Shown: one piece after another, positions 45,860-57,497 of the stretch | How the letters are laid out: each line of letters starts with the position of its first letter | How positions within the stretch are numbered: the stretch's first letter is position 1 | Origin: Atherix ibis | Taxonomy: Eukaryota; Arthropoda; Insecta; Diptera; Athericidae | Direction: 5' to 3' | DNA: 64,000 nt | NCBI GenBank assembly: GCA_958298945.1 | Contig: OY282605.1 | Coordinates: forward strand, 114,696,267 to 114,760,266 | The notes under the pieces: generated by a model | The model's input: only the letters and a program-made list of their open reading frames with translations | Databases searched by the model: none | Told to the model about the DNA's origin: nothing | Position numbers and translations under genes: made by a program

Positions 45860-46330
45860 GCCCCTAATCCTCATTCCCATTTTATCAAAACGATCTTGAA
45901 AAATTTATGGTTAAACGTCTTTATTCTATTATTGAAATAAGACGTGCGAATGCTTAGCATCAGTTTGAATTAAGAGCTGAGCAGTTCACTCCAGAAGAAG
46001 AATACTCCCCTTGATATTTCACACGTTTAAGACCTTGTACGGCATCCTGCATCTGCAATTTTACCTCTGAGATCGATATTTTCCCATATCTCAGACCAAT
46101 ATTTTCAAATAGCTCAAAATATAGAGTACTCTGACAACTATTCTATTACCACCGATGTCCCTCAAGGTAGCATCTTTAGTCCAATCCTTGACACCATTTA
46201 CATTTATGATATTTCTTGTCGCAATGATATCTTAACCGCCGACAATGCTGCCATTTTTAACCCAGTATAAAAATCTTTCCATAGCAACCACTATTTTACA
46301 AAAACACATATTGTAATTTTTTAGTAATAG
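45860..46330 (+). pseudogene. Jockey-like LINE reverse transcriptase fragment, strongly decayed
   Basis: Plus-strand pieces in order are FEKFMVKRLYSIIE and HQFELRAEQFT (matching KIFEKLLLKRL and HQFGFRxxHST), then YFQIAQNIEYSDNYSITTDV and PQGSIFSPILDTIYIYDI (matching the VPQGSxLGPxLYxIYTxDI block), then LTADNAA where the catalytic FADDTA is expected. The second Asp of the DD pair is replaced. Between the first and second pieces the conserved DISQAFDRVWH block is absent. Confidence 0.7.
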
Positions 46331-47584
46331 TCTTGCCGCCATTGACACTATTCGTAGGTCAACAAATGACTCCCCAGTTCTCAATTATATTCAGCACTAC
46401 TTGCTGAACAATAGGAATATCGACATGCGTTCGGTTATAGGTTATGTTAGGCGTTTTAGGTAATGAGTACGCGGATAAGATCAGACGTGAAACCCTCCTG
46501 CAACCCAGTCACAATACGTAATTTTTTTTATGAAGTCATTGGCTTGCTACCAATAAACCAGTATTTGGAAAAAAATTTGTGGGTAGTAGCTTATCATGTA
46601 AAAGTCCATTTTCGGAAACGACCTGCCACATACTTAACGAATAGCCCAGAATTATTTCTCGAATAGCATACCTGCCATTTTGGAGCTCCTTAATTCAACT
46701 AATCCTTTTCTAAATTCTTTATTTAATTTTTACAAACAAACTTATTTACTCTTAAATAACCAATTTTTCAAGATACTATATGCTCATTATTAATTTTTTC
46801 TCTTTTTTCTGTTTTTCTTTAAATTTTTTTTGCCGTTGTAAGGTTTTTGAGACAAATTTTGTTGTTGTTGTAAGGTTTTTGTGACAAAAAATTTTTTTTA
46901 TTGCTATGTAAAATGCAGTTTATTTAACATAGTTTTAAAAAAATGCTATGTAAAATGCAGTCACTAAAGGACCTCATGGTCATGGTACTTTTTTTATGAT
47001 GGCTGAAAAATGTCTAAGAGACCTCACAAGCAAACAACCAAGGCTGAATAAGCAAAAATGTGCTCACGTTATTATTTACATTTTGCCGAGAACAGACCAC
47101 TGATATATACCTAAATGGCAGTAATTTGCACACAAAAAAGGAAGTGTGCGTTACTTAGGATAAGAATAATATTTGTTTAGAATAAAATTTGTCATTTGAC
47201 AATATAGATCAATTAATGATGAAGAAATGACTAAAAGTAGTTAAAGCTTTATAAAAACGTGGTAATTCTGCCATAGCCACGTTTCGCTTGAAATTTTTTT
47301 AAGCAAGGAGGATCATTTCCATATCGAGTCAATAAGGGAAATTTTTATATAATAAAGCTTTAAAATCCTATAAATAACTATAAACAAGATATAATATCTG
47401 CGAAATGTAGATATAAAAAAAAAGTGACTGTCTATCATGAATTATGTTTTGAAGATGTCGTTTCTTTGAATTTTGGAAAAGAAGACACCGTTTTGCTACG
47501 AAAGTATAAATATAAATATTTTAATATGAATAACATTTGTTTATAACAAATCGATGCTATAAGCTAAACAAAATGAAAAGTTTG
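46331..47584. other. mostly AT-rich, no gene seen
   Basis: A 67-codon plus frame at 46,463-46,666 has no motif. Near 46,970 the string GGACCTCATGGTCATGG resembles the LINE tail repeat but lacks the rest of it. Confidence 0.35.
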
Positions 47585-47940
47585 GGCATTATTGCGTAAA
47601 AAGTTCCTAGGAAACCAAATGTCGTGATTTGGTAATGTCAGTCTGCCTCCAAGATCATGTGATTTGACGCTGTTCAATTTTTTCTTTTAAAACTATGCAA
47701 ATTAATTATTTAATGGGCCTCCAAGATTTTATAATTTGATGCTGTTTTCGTTTTTTTTTAAAAAGGTTACATAAAAAATATTATGTTTTTGCAGACAATT
47801 TTTAAAGTTTAGAACATTTGATAACCAACATCCGTCAAGCAATGGCGAAATTACAGCCCAAAATAAAGAAAAAATATCATCAAAAATTACTTCAAAATAT
47901 TTGAGTTCTGTAATATTTATTATATTGTTATTCAAGGTGA
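47585..47940 (+). pseudogene. family T remnant 6 with internal duplication
   Basis: The plus strand carries GNVSLPPRSCDLTLFNFFF for the third catalytic block. A second, more divergent copy of the same stretch follows (PPRFYNLMLFSFFF), so about 75 bp is tandemly duplicated (47,645-47,700 and 47,718-47,770). Then comes the C-terminal helix LITNIRQAMAKLQPKIKKKY at about 47,818-47,880. No frame is open throughout. Confidence 0.7.
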
Positions 47941-50900
47941 CTTATCGGTCATCAAACATAAAACCATGAGTCGCCAACGATCATAGGGATTGAGTTATGC
48001 CCAATCAGCGCACCGCCATATAGGCGATTTACACGCTGAGCACTCCAACTGTTTGTGGCGAGGCCTATCTGAACCTCTGCTGTCATAAGCAGTGACAGCA
48101 CATGAGATAATATGGGTATTCATTACAGCCACCTTTTTGCTGCCTAAGATGCCTCACCATTGTCGGGCACAGTGTGTGATAACAGCATGGGACCCCTCGA
48201 TTCCAGTGGTACCAATTTTGGTTTTAACAGTGCTTCGGTTTATACTCCGCTCGCTCATTGAGCTATGGTAAGGAACCTTGTAAATTCCTAAGATAACGGT
48301 AAGGTAGGCGGGTTCGCTAAGACCCGAGGGTAAAACCTGAAACGATCTTGGTCTTTTACACAGTTGTAGACACCTATTAAAATATGGTATTCATGAAAAT
48401 TATATTCAAGCATTCATACCCAATACTAATCACATCTACACTGTCACTATACCACATGCACCTAAGTCACGCAAATCCTCGTATAGGCCACACTCAATAA
48501 GAAGGTCCTTAGCACTCCCTTCCAGCGCACCATAAAGGCATCTATCATCCGCAGCCGTAAGTCCTTCAATAAGTCTCATAACGGCCTTTATGTTATACGG
48601 CAAAGTCTAAGAATGTCAACATTCAAGTTGTTGACAAATTTGCTGAATACCGTCTCTACTTGCACATAGATGGCGTGCTGTTCAATAAGTTCATCTTCGG
48701 TTGGAATCAAGGTAATAGGAATGGAGACTATTGTTATCGAGTCGTGGTATTTCCTTTTTTATAAGGAATTTTCAATCTAGCGGTTAATCATGCCAATAAG
48801 GTTTTACCTATAAATGCCAAAGTAGTTTTTAAGTAATCACTTATTTTTTTATAATGTACCTAGAGGGAAGGAGCTCAGACTAGCAGTTATATTTTAAAAT
48901 AGTTAAACACAAACCCGATACTATATACTTAGACCATCATTGGGGCAATAGTACAGTCTAAACAAAACTTATTAGTTAGTTGTAATCCCTCAGTTCATAC
49001 TCCCAATGCCAGTTCATAAAGTGGAATAATGCAATAAAAATTTAAGCACCAAGAGATAACAGTTTATCATTCTGTTCTTGAAGAAACATCGGTGGGCGTT
49101 ATTCCCTACATGTGCTCTGGTCCTTATATTTTTGCTATAGATATCATAAAGGTTTTTTTTTATTATTGTGCACTTTTAAAAATATTTTACATAAAAAACA
49201 GAATATGTAACATTTTTTTGCATAGCATCACTTTAAGTTTAAAATATTTCTCAGAATGTACATATTTAGAACAAGCAAAATTCAACAACAACAAAAAAGG
49301 TACCCAAACTAAAATGAATCCAAAAATGTCGTTTATCTTAAATACAATAAACGACTGGTAATGAGTACATTTTACCTATAAGAAAATAGCATGTAACTGG
49401 AACCAAAGAATGAATATGAATGAAAATATAGCTCAAGTAAACATTGTGCGGCACTTGTATTAAATGGCTGCCAATCCATTATCCGCCCCTGCAATTTCCA
49501 TTCAGCTGAGACAAGAAGTCTACCCGCCATCATTCAAGAATCCGTTGAAAAGCACTAGATCTGGGACAGGCCACGTTCTTCCAGCCCAAGATACACGAGT
49601 ACATAGGAAAATATCACAGTTATTGGGTATCAACGTCCGTCCTACAGCTTTAGTCGTTGGTGCGAATTTTTTTCGTTTTATTTTTCTATTTTTTGCCTAT
49701 TTAGAAATACGATTTTAGTAAAATTTCATTTATTTTATTCCATTTAAGATGGAATATACCAACAACAGTAAGTCGGTTTGTGTCTCTTAGACAACAGCCG
49801 GCAAATGGTGCAAAGCCGAGTGAATTACAGAAGCGTGTATGTTGGGGCGTCACCCTGACATGACATGAGATGTTAATAAAGTTGTTTCTACACGCACTTA
49901 AGGCTGTCGGGAGAAATGCAATTCCAAGTTATCCACGACCAGTGGACAAACACTAAAGAACAGTTCACCATCGACAATTGATTTTTTCTGAACACAATAG
50001 TGCTTTTGAAGATTCTGTAGATACTGTAGAGGCACAACAACTCAAAGTGGTATTTTTCAAATTTAAATATTCTAAAATATTTGTTATCATTTCATAATCT
50101 GAATAAATGCTGGAAAATATTAGTAATAGAGCAGAATAATGAAATCAACAATCACCTTAAACTTACTGTCATAAATAAGTATAAAATATTGACAACAATT
50201 ACGATACAGTGTTGCCAAAATGCCCTATGAAACTGGTCGCGTGCCCATTGTTGAATCATTTCGAACCTTAAACGCGTTTAGTGTTGAGAAGATCACATCG
50301 CATGCGTTCAGAAATCATAACGAGTAAAATTCAACTTTGTTGGCTGTTGCTACTTTTTGAATTTTAATAAATTCAATTCAATTTAAATCACGTTAAAGTG
50401 CGTGTTATTTAATGTAGCCGGTGTACATTTTCTATGAATTGTTTAATCTCGAAGGCTTTTAATCAAGTGTATACTCGTAAGTGGGAGCCGAGCAATTGAG
50501 ACCTCAACTGCAATGATACTTGTACTTTTTTTTGCCAAACGTTGATTTATTCAAGAGTCATCGTTGTCTGGGACGGACCGAATTGAATTGTTTTCGGCCT
50601 AGTTTGATTAGGGAGCGCCATTTCAATTATATTTTCAATTTTAACTTCCAACTTTGTATCGGGTAGTTATTTTTCTTTCATTAATAGGAATCTGAAATTA
50701 ATTGCATTGCTCAATCGCATAGATAAATCATTTGCTCCAGTGCCAGTAGCACCAAAAAGGACCAGTAGCAATAGATGCATATATTAGGTAGGCAGATTAA
50801 ATTGCAAATAATATTTTGATTACATTGGTTTAGATTGCTTGCAAATTTACTTAGTTAAATAAGTGGTTGACCAAACCTCTTCTATTCGATGAATATTTGA

Positions 50901-51049
50901 TAAGTAACAGCCGGACTCGAGGAGGTTTAGTTTGATTTATCTTCAATGATTTGAAATAAAAACTATTATTAATTAAGAAAAAAATAAATAACTTCGATTA
51001 TAAAGAACCTCCTTAAATGGTTATTTTCAAGATTCCTTTATTATCTGAT
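47941..51049. other. no recognised gene; GC-richer block at 47,960-48,740
   Basis: The block at 47,960-48,740 is clearly less AT-rich than its surroundings. On the minus strand, about 48,430-48,590, a frame of about 50 codons reads NIKAVMRLIEGLTAADDRCL, then YGALEGSAKDLLIECG, which I do not recognise. It could be part of an unknown retroelement. A plus frame at 49,464-49,718 (84 codons) is also unrecognised. The rest is ordinary AT-rich sequence. Confidence 0.35.
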
Positions 51050-51276
51050 TTAGGCTGTTTTGTAATTTTAAATGCGGATTTAGATTTTGATTACGTCTGG
51101 CATTCTACATTTCTAGAAAAAACTTACGAGCATACTTTCTCCTCTCAGTTATCCTACAATTAAATCCTATTTGTCAGAATGTAACTTCCGAATTTATAAG
51201 GTCCCAGAATATTCCGATATTGCCTCTATTTAAGCTGACATTCCTCAGGACAGTATCCTTGGTCCCATTCATTATA

Positions 51277-52571
51277 TGAGGGTCGTTCAATAAGTCCTTC
51301 GAAAAAGATGGAAAAAAACTGTTTTTAAAAAAAATAATTTTTATTTTTTAACATAATCTCCTTTAACTCTATACACTTTTCCAACCGTTTTTCCAAAATT
51401 TTTATCCCGTCCAAAAAATAGGATTTCGGAAGTTCTGCAAAATACTCATCCGTTTGAGCAATGACGTCCTCGTTGGAAGTGAACCGTCGTCCGCCAAGCC
51501 ATTTCTTAAGATTGGGGAAAAGAAAATAGTCACTCGGGGCCAAATCTGGTGAATAAGCGGGATGCTGCAATAATTCCATTCTCAATTCCACAATTTTGGC
51601 CATGGAAACAACGCAGGTGTGCACACGCGCATTGTCCTGATGCAAGAGGATTTTTTTCTTCTTCAGATGGGGGCGTTTCTCTTTGATTTCCTCGCTCAAC
51701 CGTTGCAATAATGACGCGTAATACGCTCCTGTTATTGTTTTTCCTTTTTCCAAGTAGTCGATAAAAATGATGCCCTGCGAATCCCAAAAGACCGTGGCCA
51801 TCACCCTGCCGGCCGATGGCACAGTTTTTGCCTTCTTCGGAGCCAGTTCACCCTTGAAAATCCACTGTGATGACTGTATCTTTGTTTCTGGAGTGTAGTA
51901 GTGTATCCAGGTTTCGTCCACAGTGACATATCGACGAAGGAATTCGGCAGGATTGCGATGAAAGAGTGCCAACATAGCCTCAGAGTCCACTACATGATTG
52001 CGCTTATTCTCCTCTGAGAGCAAACGCGGCACCCATCTTGCCGAAATTTTTTTCACAGACAATTTTTCATGCAAATTTGAAGCGACTGTACCTTGTGATA
52101 TGCCCGTGGCCTCAACTAATTCGCGCACTTTAATTCGCCGATCGTTCAAAATCAGATCGTGGATTTTGTCGATGATTTCAGGAGTAGACACCTCAACTGG
52201 GCGTCCTGAACGATGTTCATCTTTTGTGGATGAACGGCCACGTTTAAATTCATTCACCCAATAGTAAACCGTCGCAAACACAGGTGCAGATGTGCCATGA
52301 ACTGCATCCAACTCGACTTTGATTTCTCTCGGGCTTAAGCCTTTCAAATGGAGATGTTTGATGACAGCCCTAAACTCGCTTTTTTCCATTGTTATGCACA
52401 AATAAATGTCGTTAACTTTAATCGACGATAGAAATTGACCTATGCTATGGATCGAGCTGAAATGTTCGTCAACATTTTTCTTGTCGATAATGCTACTTAC
52501 AAAAAAAAATCTTTACCGACATTACGAGTGCAATTTCTTGGATTTTCTAAGGACCTATTGAACGACCCTCG
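51277..52571 (-). mobile_element. complete mariner element with intact transposase
   Basis: The element is 1,295 bp with inverted repeats TGAGGGTCGTTCAATAAGTC (left) and CGAGGGTCGTTCAATAGGTC (right, read inward). TA flanks both ends at 51,275-51,276 and 52,572-52,573. One intact ORF fills most of it, with UTRs of 48 bp on the 3' side and about 170 bp on the 5' side. It sits in the RT domain of the LINE at 51,050-53,060 and is therefore younger than that copy. It is the only mariner in the window with everything needed for transposition apparently in place. Confidence 0.95.
51325..52401 (-). CDS. mariner transposase, intact, D,D34D
   Basis: A 358-codon ORF. The likely start is MEKSEF at codon 5 (52,389), since related proteins begin MEK; MCIT is an in-frame extension. 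Residues 5-120 form the paired helix-turn-helix DNA-binding domain. RSGRP is at 64-68 and the linker WVPRLL at 123-128. The DDE catalytic residues are D162 (VTVDETWIHYYTPE), D256 (LHQDNARVH) and D291 (SPDLAPSDYFLF), the last two 34 residues apart, as in mariners. The C-terminus FLDGIKILEKRLEKCIELKE is typical. It should cut and paste its own element at TA sites in the nucleus. No stop or frameshift is present, so activity is possible but untested. Confidence 0.93.
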   Translation of the reverse strand: MCITMEKSEFRAVIKHLHLKGLSPREIKVELDAVHGTSAPVFATVYYWVNEFKRGRSSTKDEHRSGRPVEVSTPEIIDKIHDLILNDRRIKVRELVEATGISQGTVASNLHEKLSVKKISARWVPRLLSEENKRNHVVDSEAMLALFHRNPAEFLRRYVTVDETWIHYYTPETKIQSSQWIFKGELAPKKAKTVPSAGRVMATVFWDSQGIIFIDYLEKGKTITGAYYASLLQRLSEEIKEKRPHLKKKKILLHQDNARVHTCVVSMAKIVELRMELLQHPAYSPDLAPSDYFLFPNLKKWLGGRRFTSNEDVIAQTDEYFAELPKSYFLDGIKILEKRLEKCIELKEIMLKNKNYFF

Positions 52572-53065
52572 TAATAAATATAATTTTAATAGCCCCACCG
52601 TCAATAATATCCTTTTCGTCATATGTACAGATAATATAGCAGTTCTAACTGTGGATAAAGATCTTAACTTTGTACTCAAAAATCCTTAAACTCCAAGATC
52701 GGATTACAAGATGGAGAATAAACTCCAATATTTAGGACTCCACATTGACAAATGATTAAGCTGGAAATCACAAACACAGCCAAGAGGACTGAAGTTAATC
52801 GATAATATAAGCAATAACTTAACATTATTAAATGGATGAATTATATTATCAATAAATAATAATCTTCTAATTTACAACTAATTACTTAAAACCCAGATGA
52901 ACTTAGGGACTCGGAAAGAAGATTCAAACAAGTTTTCCAACTCCCATCGAATCCAATCCATACAGTCAAGAAATTGTATATACGTAATAATATAATCCAG
53001 TGCGACCTAAATATTTCTTTTTGTATTTATGTAAGCTCCCTTGGACAAGATTTAGAGGTCGTTTT

Positions 53066-53105
53066 ATAGCGCCACGACCATGAGGCCATTTTATGGCATT
53101 AAATG
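53066..53105 (-). repeat. fragment of the LINE tail repeat, inverted
   Basis: Read on the minus strand it gives AAATGGCCTCATGGTCGTGG, then CGCTATAAAAC, matching the GCCTCATAGTCATGGCGCTA core at 21,881. It lies between two LINE fragments of opposite orientation and could be the tail of the minus-strand one at 53,290-53,640. Confidence 0.5.
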
Positions 53106-53289
53106 CTCTTTTTGTCTATGACGTCTTTGTGTATCTACAATTCAATCTGACAAAGTATTTTCAACGGGAGAGTTTACGTTTTATGGAAGTTATAAGCCTT
53201 AGTAAAGCTCCAGACTTTTAGTCTTTAAGTCCATACTGCTCTGAGTAGGTCAGTGCATAAAAGTACTTTGGTATCTGCAATTAGATAGA

Positions 53290-53640
53290 TCCACATTCAC
53301 TCACTGCTATTTTCTGCTTGGAAAACCAGTTCTGTAGGGTTTGGATTGAGTTTGAAGAAGTTCGTAAGGATTTTGAAAAATTTTTTTAGATAGAAAATAA
53401 GCTCTATCATCTGTAAATATAGCAAAATAGGTATTGGAACAGATTGCAGAAAGGGATGTATAAATATTGTAGAGGATAGACCTAAGTACACTTCCCTGTG
53501 GAACACCAGTAAATATATCGAAGAGATGCTGGTTTAAAAGAAATAATTTTAGTATTAGGTAAAAATTAGAAGAAAGCATATTTTTGAGTTTTTAAAAAAA
53601 GTCAGAATGCCAGACTCGGTAAAAAGCTTCACTTATGTCT
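53290..53640 (-). pseudogene. Jockey-like LINE RT fragment, opposite orientation
   Basis: The minus strand reads DISEAFYRVWHSDF near 53,600-53,640. It then reads DIFTGVPQGSVLRSILYNIY and TYFAIFTDDRAYFLS near 53,395-53,515. These match DISQAFDRVWH, the VPQGSxLGPxLYNIYT block and the FADDTA catalytic box. Both Asp residues of the DD pair are kept here (TDD). The rest of ORF2 is missing. It faces the plus-strand LINE that ends about 230 bp to its left. Confidence 0.75.
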
Positions 53641-55829
53641 AAAAAACACCGGAACTTTGTTAAAAAAAAAAATTTTTCTTTTTTTTCGCATCAACTTTTT
53701 ATTCTCAAACGTGAAAGAAACCTCCAAGTGAGTACGCATATCATCAGTCCAACCCTTTTATTCTACAGGGTCCCTACAAATATATTCGTAAATATCAAAA
53801 ATAAAATTTTTAAAAAAAATTATAAAAAGTAGCGTTTTTTTTCCAAATCAACCAGATTATTTTTGGCATTAATTAATTTGAAATGACTTAATTATTTATT
53901 GATATTAAATATTTAAAATTTTTAAATAGGCAAGTTTCTTTAAAAATTATTTATTTAACATTACATTTTTAACTTTTAATAAATAAAGTACGAGTGCGTT
54001 TGTAAAGTAAAAGTCAAAGTACGAAGCACAACTCTCCTAACATTTGTAAGGTTTAAACCGCTTAACCATTTTCTTTATAATTTTTTAAAAATTATGACGC
54101 AATTCTTCATTAAAACTATACTGATAATGAGTGTTTTATTGAATTTATTCAATATTATTTAAGGATATACATTATGAAAATATTTATAAAAACTTCTCTT
54201 CATTTTTAAAAACATTTAATAAAAAAGAAAATTTACCGATAAAAATTTTATGTGATGAATTTTTTTTTTTAATTATTTATAAATAAAATATTTCAAAATT
54301 CCTATTTTAAATTAAAGTGTTTTAAAATTTAAAAAAAAAAATCTTGTTTTGTTCAAACACCCTATAAATAATAAAAAAAATACAATTTTTTGATTAAAAC
54401 AAAGTCCCCACTTCTAATAATCTTAATTTTAAGATTGAAAATTTTACAAACAATTTTTTTTTTCATTTATTTAAAAAATAAAACAAAATTTTTTTTGTTA
54501 ACATGATTAAAAAAAAAACTATTCGTACGCAGGTGTGTATCATGACCCCAAATCATCGAATCGAATAAAATGTTAGCTTCCAAATATGCTTGTTTGACTG
54601 TTTAGAGTTCATAGTTTTTCTTGTATGAAGATCGATATGCAATCAAAATTTTTAAAATAACCGATCAATCAGACAATGTCATATTTCGAAATAGATCAAA
54701 TAATAAATTCTCATAGATGATATGGTATAAAAAAAATTGTTTATAATTATAATAAAATAAATAAAAATCCATCCATTTGCGTTATTCTGGAGCAGTAATT
54801 CATCAGTAGTCATTTTGCATCAATGAATCTCTTCTCAGACATTGTCAAAATCAATCCAATTTCAATGGTAAGAGTTGATCTTCATTTTGAATAAAATTCT
54901 TATTCATGTTAGACTTTTTTTTGAAACAGTTGTATTAACCGGATCTTCACTGTTCAAATCTTTAATGGAAAAGATCTTATATATGCTCTCAAAATTGCAA
55001 AGATCTTCATTAGTTGATTGTATGGAATGCGTGCATATTGTCCAGAGCAGTGGCTATGGCCTAACATTCATCTCTGTGGCATCCCACTGATTCGCCGGTG
55101 TTGTATCATTGCCGCAATAATAATTTCTGTTACGCTAATTACGTTCAGGTCAAGATCGTTAGTGAATTTATTACAATTTTTTCTTCTCTTCTATTAACAT
55201 TTCACACTATAATCTGCTCTCTCATCTCTAAATCAACACTGACCTAGCAATTTCTCTTCATTATCACTATTGAGAAGAAGAAAAAAAATTGAATTCACAG
55301 CAAAAATTTGATGGTCTTAAACTGGGTCATGTATGCAAAAATTATTTTTTTTTATTTTATCTATCACTACTACTATGAGTTGTTATTGTTCTTCGTCTGA
55401 AAATCTGAATATTATCATTAAAAAAAATAGATTCGATCATCAAATAGAAAGAGTCCGAATTATTTGTATTGTATTTCGAATTGAAGAAAATTTTTAATTA
55501 TGTTAACAATATAAATGAAAATGTAATATTTTTTAAAAAAAAATTTTATATACTCGTATAATTGCAATTTACTTAAATAAAAATTTGGAAAATTTGTATT
55601 TTGTTACAAATTTTTTTGGTGCAAATTCTCCTTAACTAATATTAAAAGATACGAAAAACTCTTTAGATTTTTTAATTACTCCTATTAGATGACCTTTATT
55701 TTTCTTCAATATTCAAATACGATTAAATGCAGTTTTTGCAAACAATATGAATAAATTTCTACATTCCGTGACAATTATACAATTAATAATATTTTTATAA
55801 TGACAAATATTCTGTCGTCCTAGCGGACT
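53641..55829. other. very AT-rich, no gene seen
   Basis: Long A and T runs dominate from 53,640 to 54,530. Short frames (54,875-55,090 plus) have no motif. No element ends are recognised. Confidence 0.4.
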
Positions 55830-56228
55830 ATCCATTTTGTACTTTGGAAAGTAAAATCAAATAAAAAATAGCTAAAAAAAAACTTTTTGCAGGACTCGAT
55901 CCTTTAGTGGTAATTTTACATGACTTTCTCGCGCATTTTAGGATGACAATTTGTCCATTAATTGACGGATGCTATTATTTAACAGTTTTTAAGTTTGAAA
56001 ATTGTTTGCATAAATACACATAGTCTCACTAAAAAAAGGGTCAAACGGCGTCAAAGAACATGATCTTGGTTATCATTTTTTCTGCGGTGAAATCCGGTAC
56101 ATTTTTGTAAAAAAAAAACGGTAGAAATTAAAAAAATTAAAAATCACAATAAAAATATATTTAAATTAAGAAAATTTTGCAACGATGTGGACATTTTATA
56201 AGAAGTTTATCGCAATTTTCTATCTGTA

Positions 56229-57497
56229 CGACGGTCATTCAACAAGTACTTAGCCTACAAAAGAAAAACGAAAATTTTGGAAAGGTGGCAATTTATTTTT
56301 CCACATAATCTTGTTCAAGCTCGATACACTTAGCCCAGCGATGCTCTAACTTTTTTAACCCGTCCAAAAAATACATTTTCTCAAGGGAAGCAAAATAGGC
56401 CTCCGTGGCGACGATGACCTCCTCATTCGACCCAAATCTATTGCCGGCGAGTGATTTTTTCAGGTTTGGAAACAAAAAGTAGTCACAGGGGGCCAAATCT
56501 GGAGAGTACGGTGGATGGGGCAGCAATTCGTAGCGCAATTCGACCAATTTGGCCATGACGACGGCGGAGGTGTGAGCCGGCGCGCTGTCGTGGTGGAACA
56601 GCACTTTTTTCTTCGCAAAGCGGTGCCGCTTTTTCTTATATTCGACGTCAAATCGGCCCCGTGATTGTTTTACCCTTCTCGAGGTAATCAATGTGGATCA
56701 CACCTTGTGAATCCCAGAAAACGGTGGCCATCACCTTTCCGGCCGATCGAACAGTCTTCGCCTTCTTTGGAGCACGTTCGCCGGGTGAAGTCCACTGTTT
56801 CGACTGTTCCTTGGTCTCTGGTGTGTACCAGTGAATCCATGTTTCGTCTACGGTCACGAAACGACGCAAGAACTCCGCTGGATTGCGCTGAAACAGCGCC
56901 AAACACGTCGCCGATGTGGTCTCACGGTTGCGCTTATTTTTCGGTGTGAGCAAACGCGGCACCCATCGCGCCGACAGCTTTCTCATGCCCAGTTCTTCGT
57001 GTAGAATATGATGCACCGTTCCTACTGCGATGTCCACAGTCTCAGCTATCCCGTGAACCTTCAATCGACGGTCTGCCAACACGAGATCGTGGACTTTTTT
57101 AACGTTTTCCTCCGTAGCAGCCGTTTTTGGGGCACCTGGGCGTGGCTCATCAAAAACCGACGTGCGCTCACGAACAAACTCGTTGAACCAATTCTTGACG
57201 GTCGCCATCGAAGGAGAAGAGTCACCATACACAGCATCCAAGCGATCTTTGATTTCGCTGCGCGTTTTCCCTTCCAAAAACAAGAATCTAATCACCGAAC
57301 GATATTGTTCTTTTTCCATTTTTGTGCAACCGACCGACACGCTCGCTTTCAAAGGCTCTCAAAACAAAACTAATAAAGGGAATCAACTGAAACTTTGACA
57401 GTAGGCTATTAAAATAATGTACTGCACGATGGTAAATTTCTTTTGTGACAACAGTTCCATCGGGCGGTGTGACTAAGTATTTGTTGAATGACCCTCG
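56229..57497 (-). mobile_element. near-complete mariner in the A/B junction of the T trimer
   Basis: The element is 1,269 bp with inverted repeats CGACGGTCATTCAACAAGTA (left) and CGAGGGTCATTCAACAAATA (right, read inward), flanked by TA at 56,227-56,228 and 57,498-57,499. The B/C junction at 57,872 shows the same site with a single TA and no insertion, which fixes the ends. It is related to, but clearly different from, the intact mariner at 51,277-52,571: similar terminal repeats and the same transposase type. Confidence 0.95.
56293..57319 (-). pseudogene. mariner transposase, one short deletion with frameshift
   Basis: The start is probably MEKEQYRS at 57,319, codon 12 of a slightly longer frame. 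The N-terminal part (57,319-56,648) has the helix-turn-helix region, WVPRLLTPKNKRN and the first catalytic Asp in VTVDETWIHWYTPET. At about 56,650-56,660 the reading goes from GKTITG in one frame to RFDVEYKKKRHRF in the next. About eight codons expected between them are missing, and the frame shifts. The second frame (to 56,293) has FHHDSAPAHTS, with the second Asp and Ser in place of the usual Asn, and SPDLAPCDYFLFPNLKK with the third. Except for this lesion it would be full length at about 345 aa. Confidence 0.92.

Larger units (their letters stand above)
51050..53060 (+). pseudogene. Jockey-like LINE ORF2 fragment, interrupted by a mariner
   Basis: Before the mariner the plus strand reads FDYVWHSTFLEKTYEHTF, SYLSECNFRIYKVPEYSD and ADIPQDSILGPIHY, which is the RT stretch from DISxAFDRVWH to PQGSxLGPxLY. 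After it, from 52,572, it continues NKYNFNSPTVNNILFVICTD, NIAVLTVDKD, NKLQYLGLHIDK and LLIYN. TDNIAVL stands in the place of the catalytic ADDTAVL. The frame is restored across the insertion when the mariner and one TA are removed. The tail ends near 53,060 without a clear 3' end. Other stops and one frameshift near 51,150 pre-date or accompany decay. Confidence 0.82.

Noticed and set aside
56665..57398. Plus-strand ORFs of 78-121 codons over the mariner
   Set aside because: They are antisense to the clear minus-strand transposase and lack motifs of their own.
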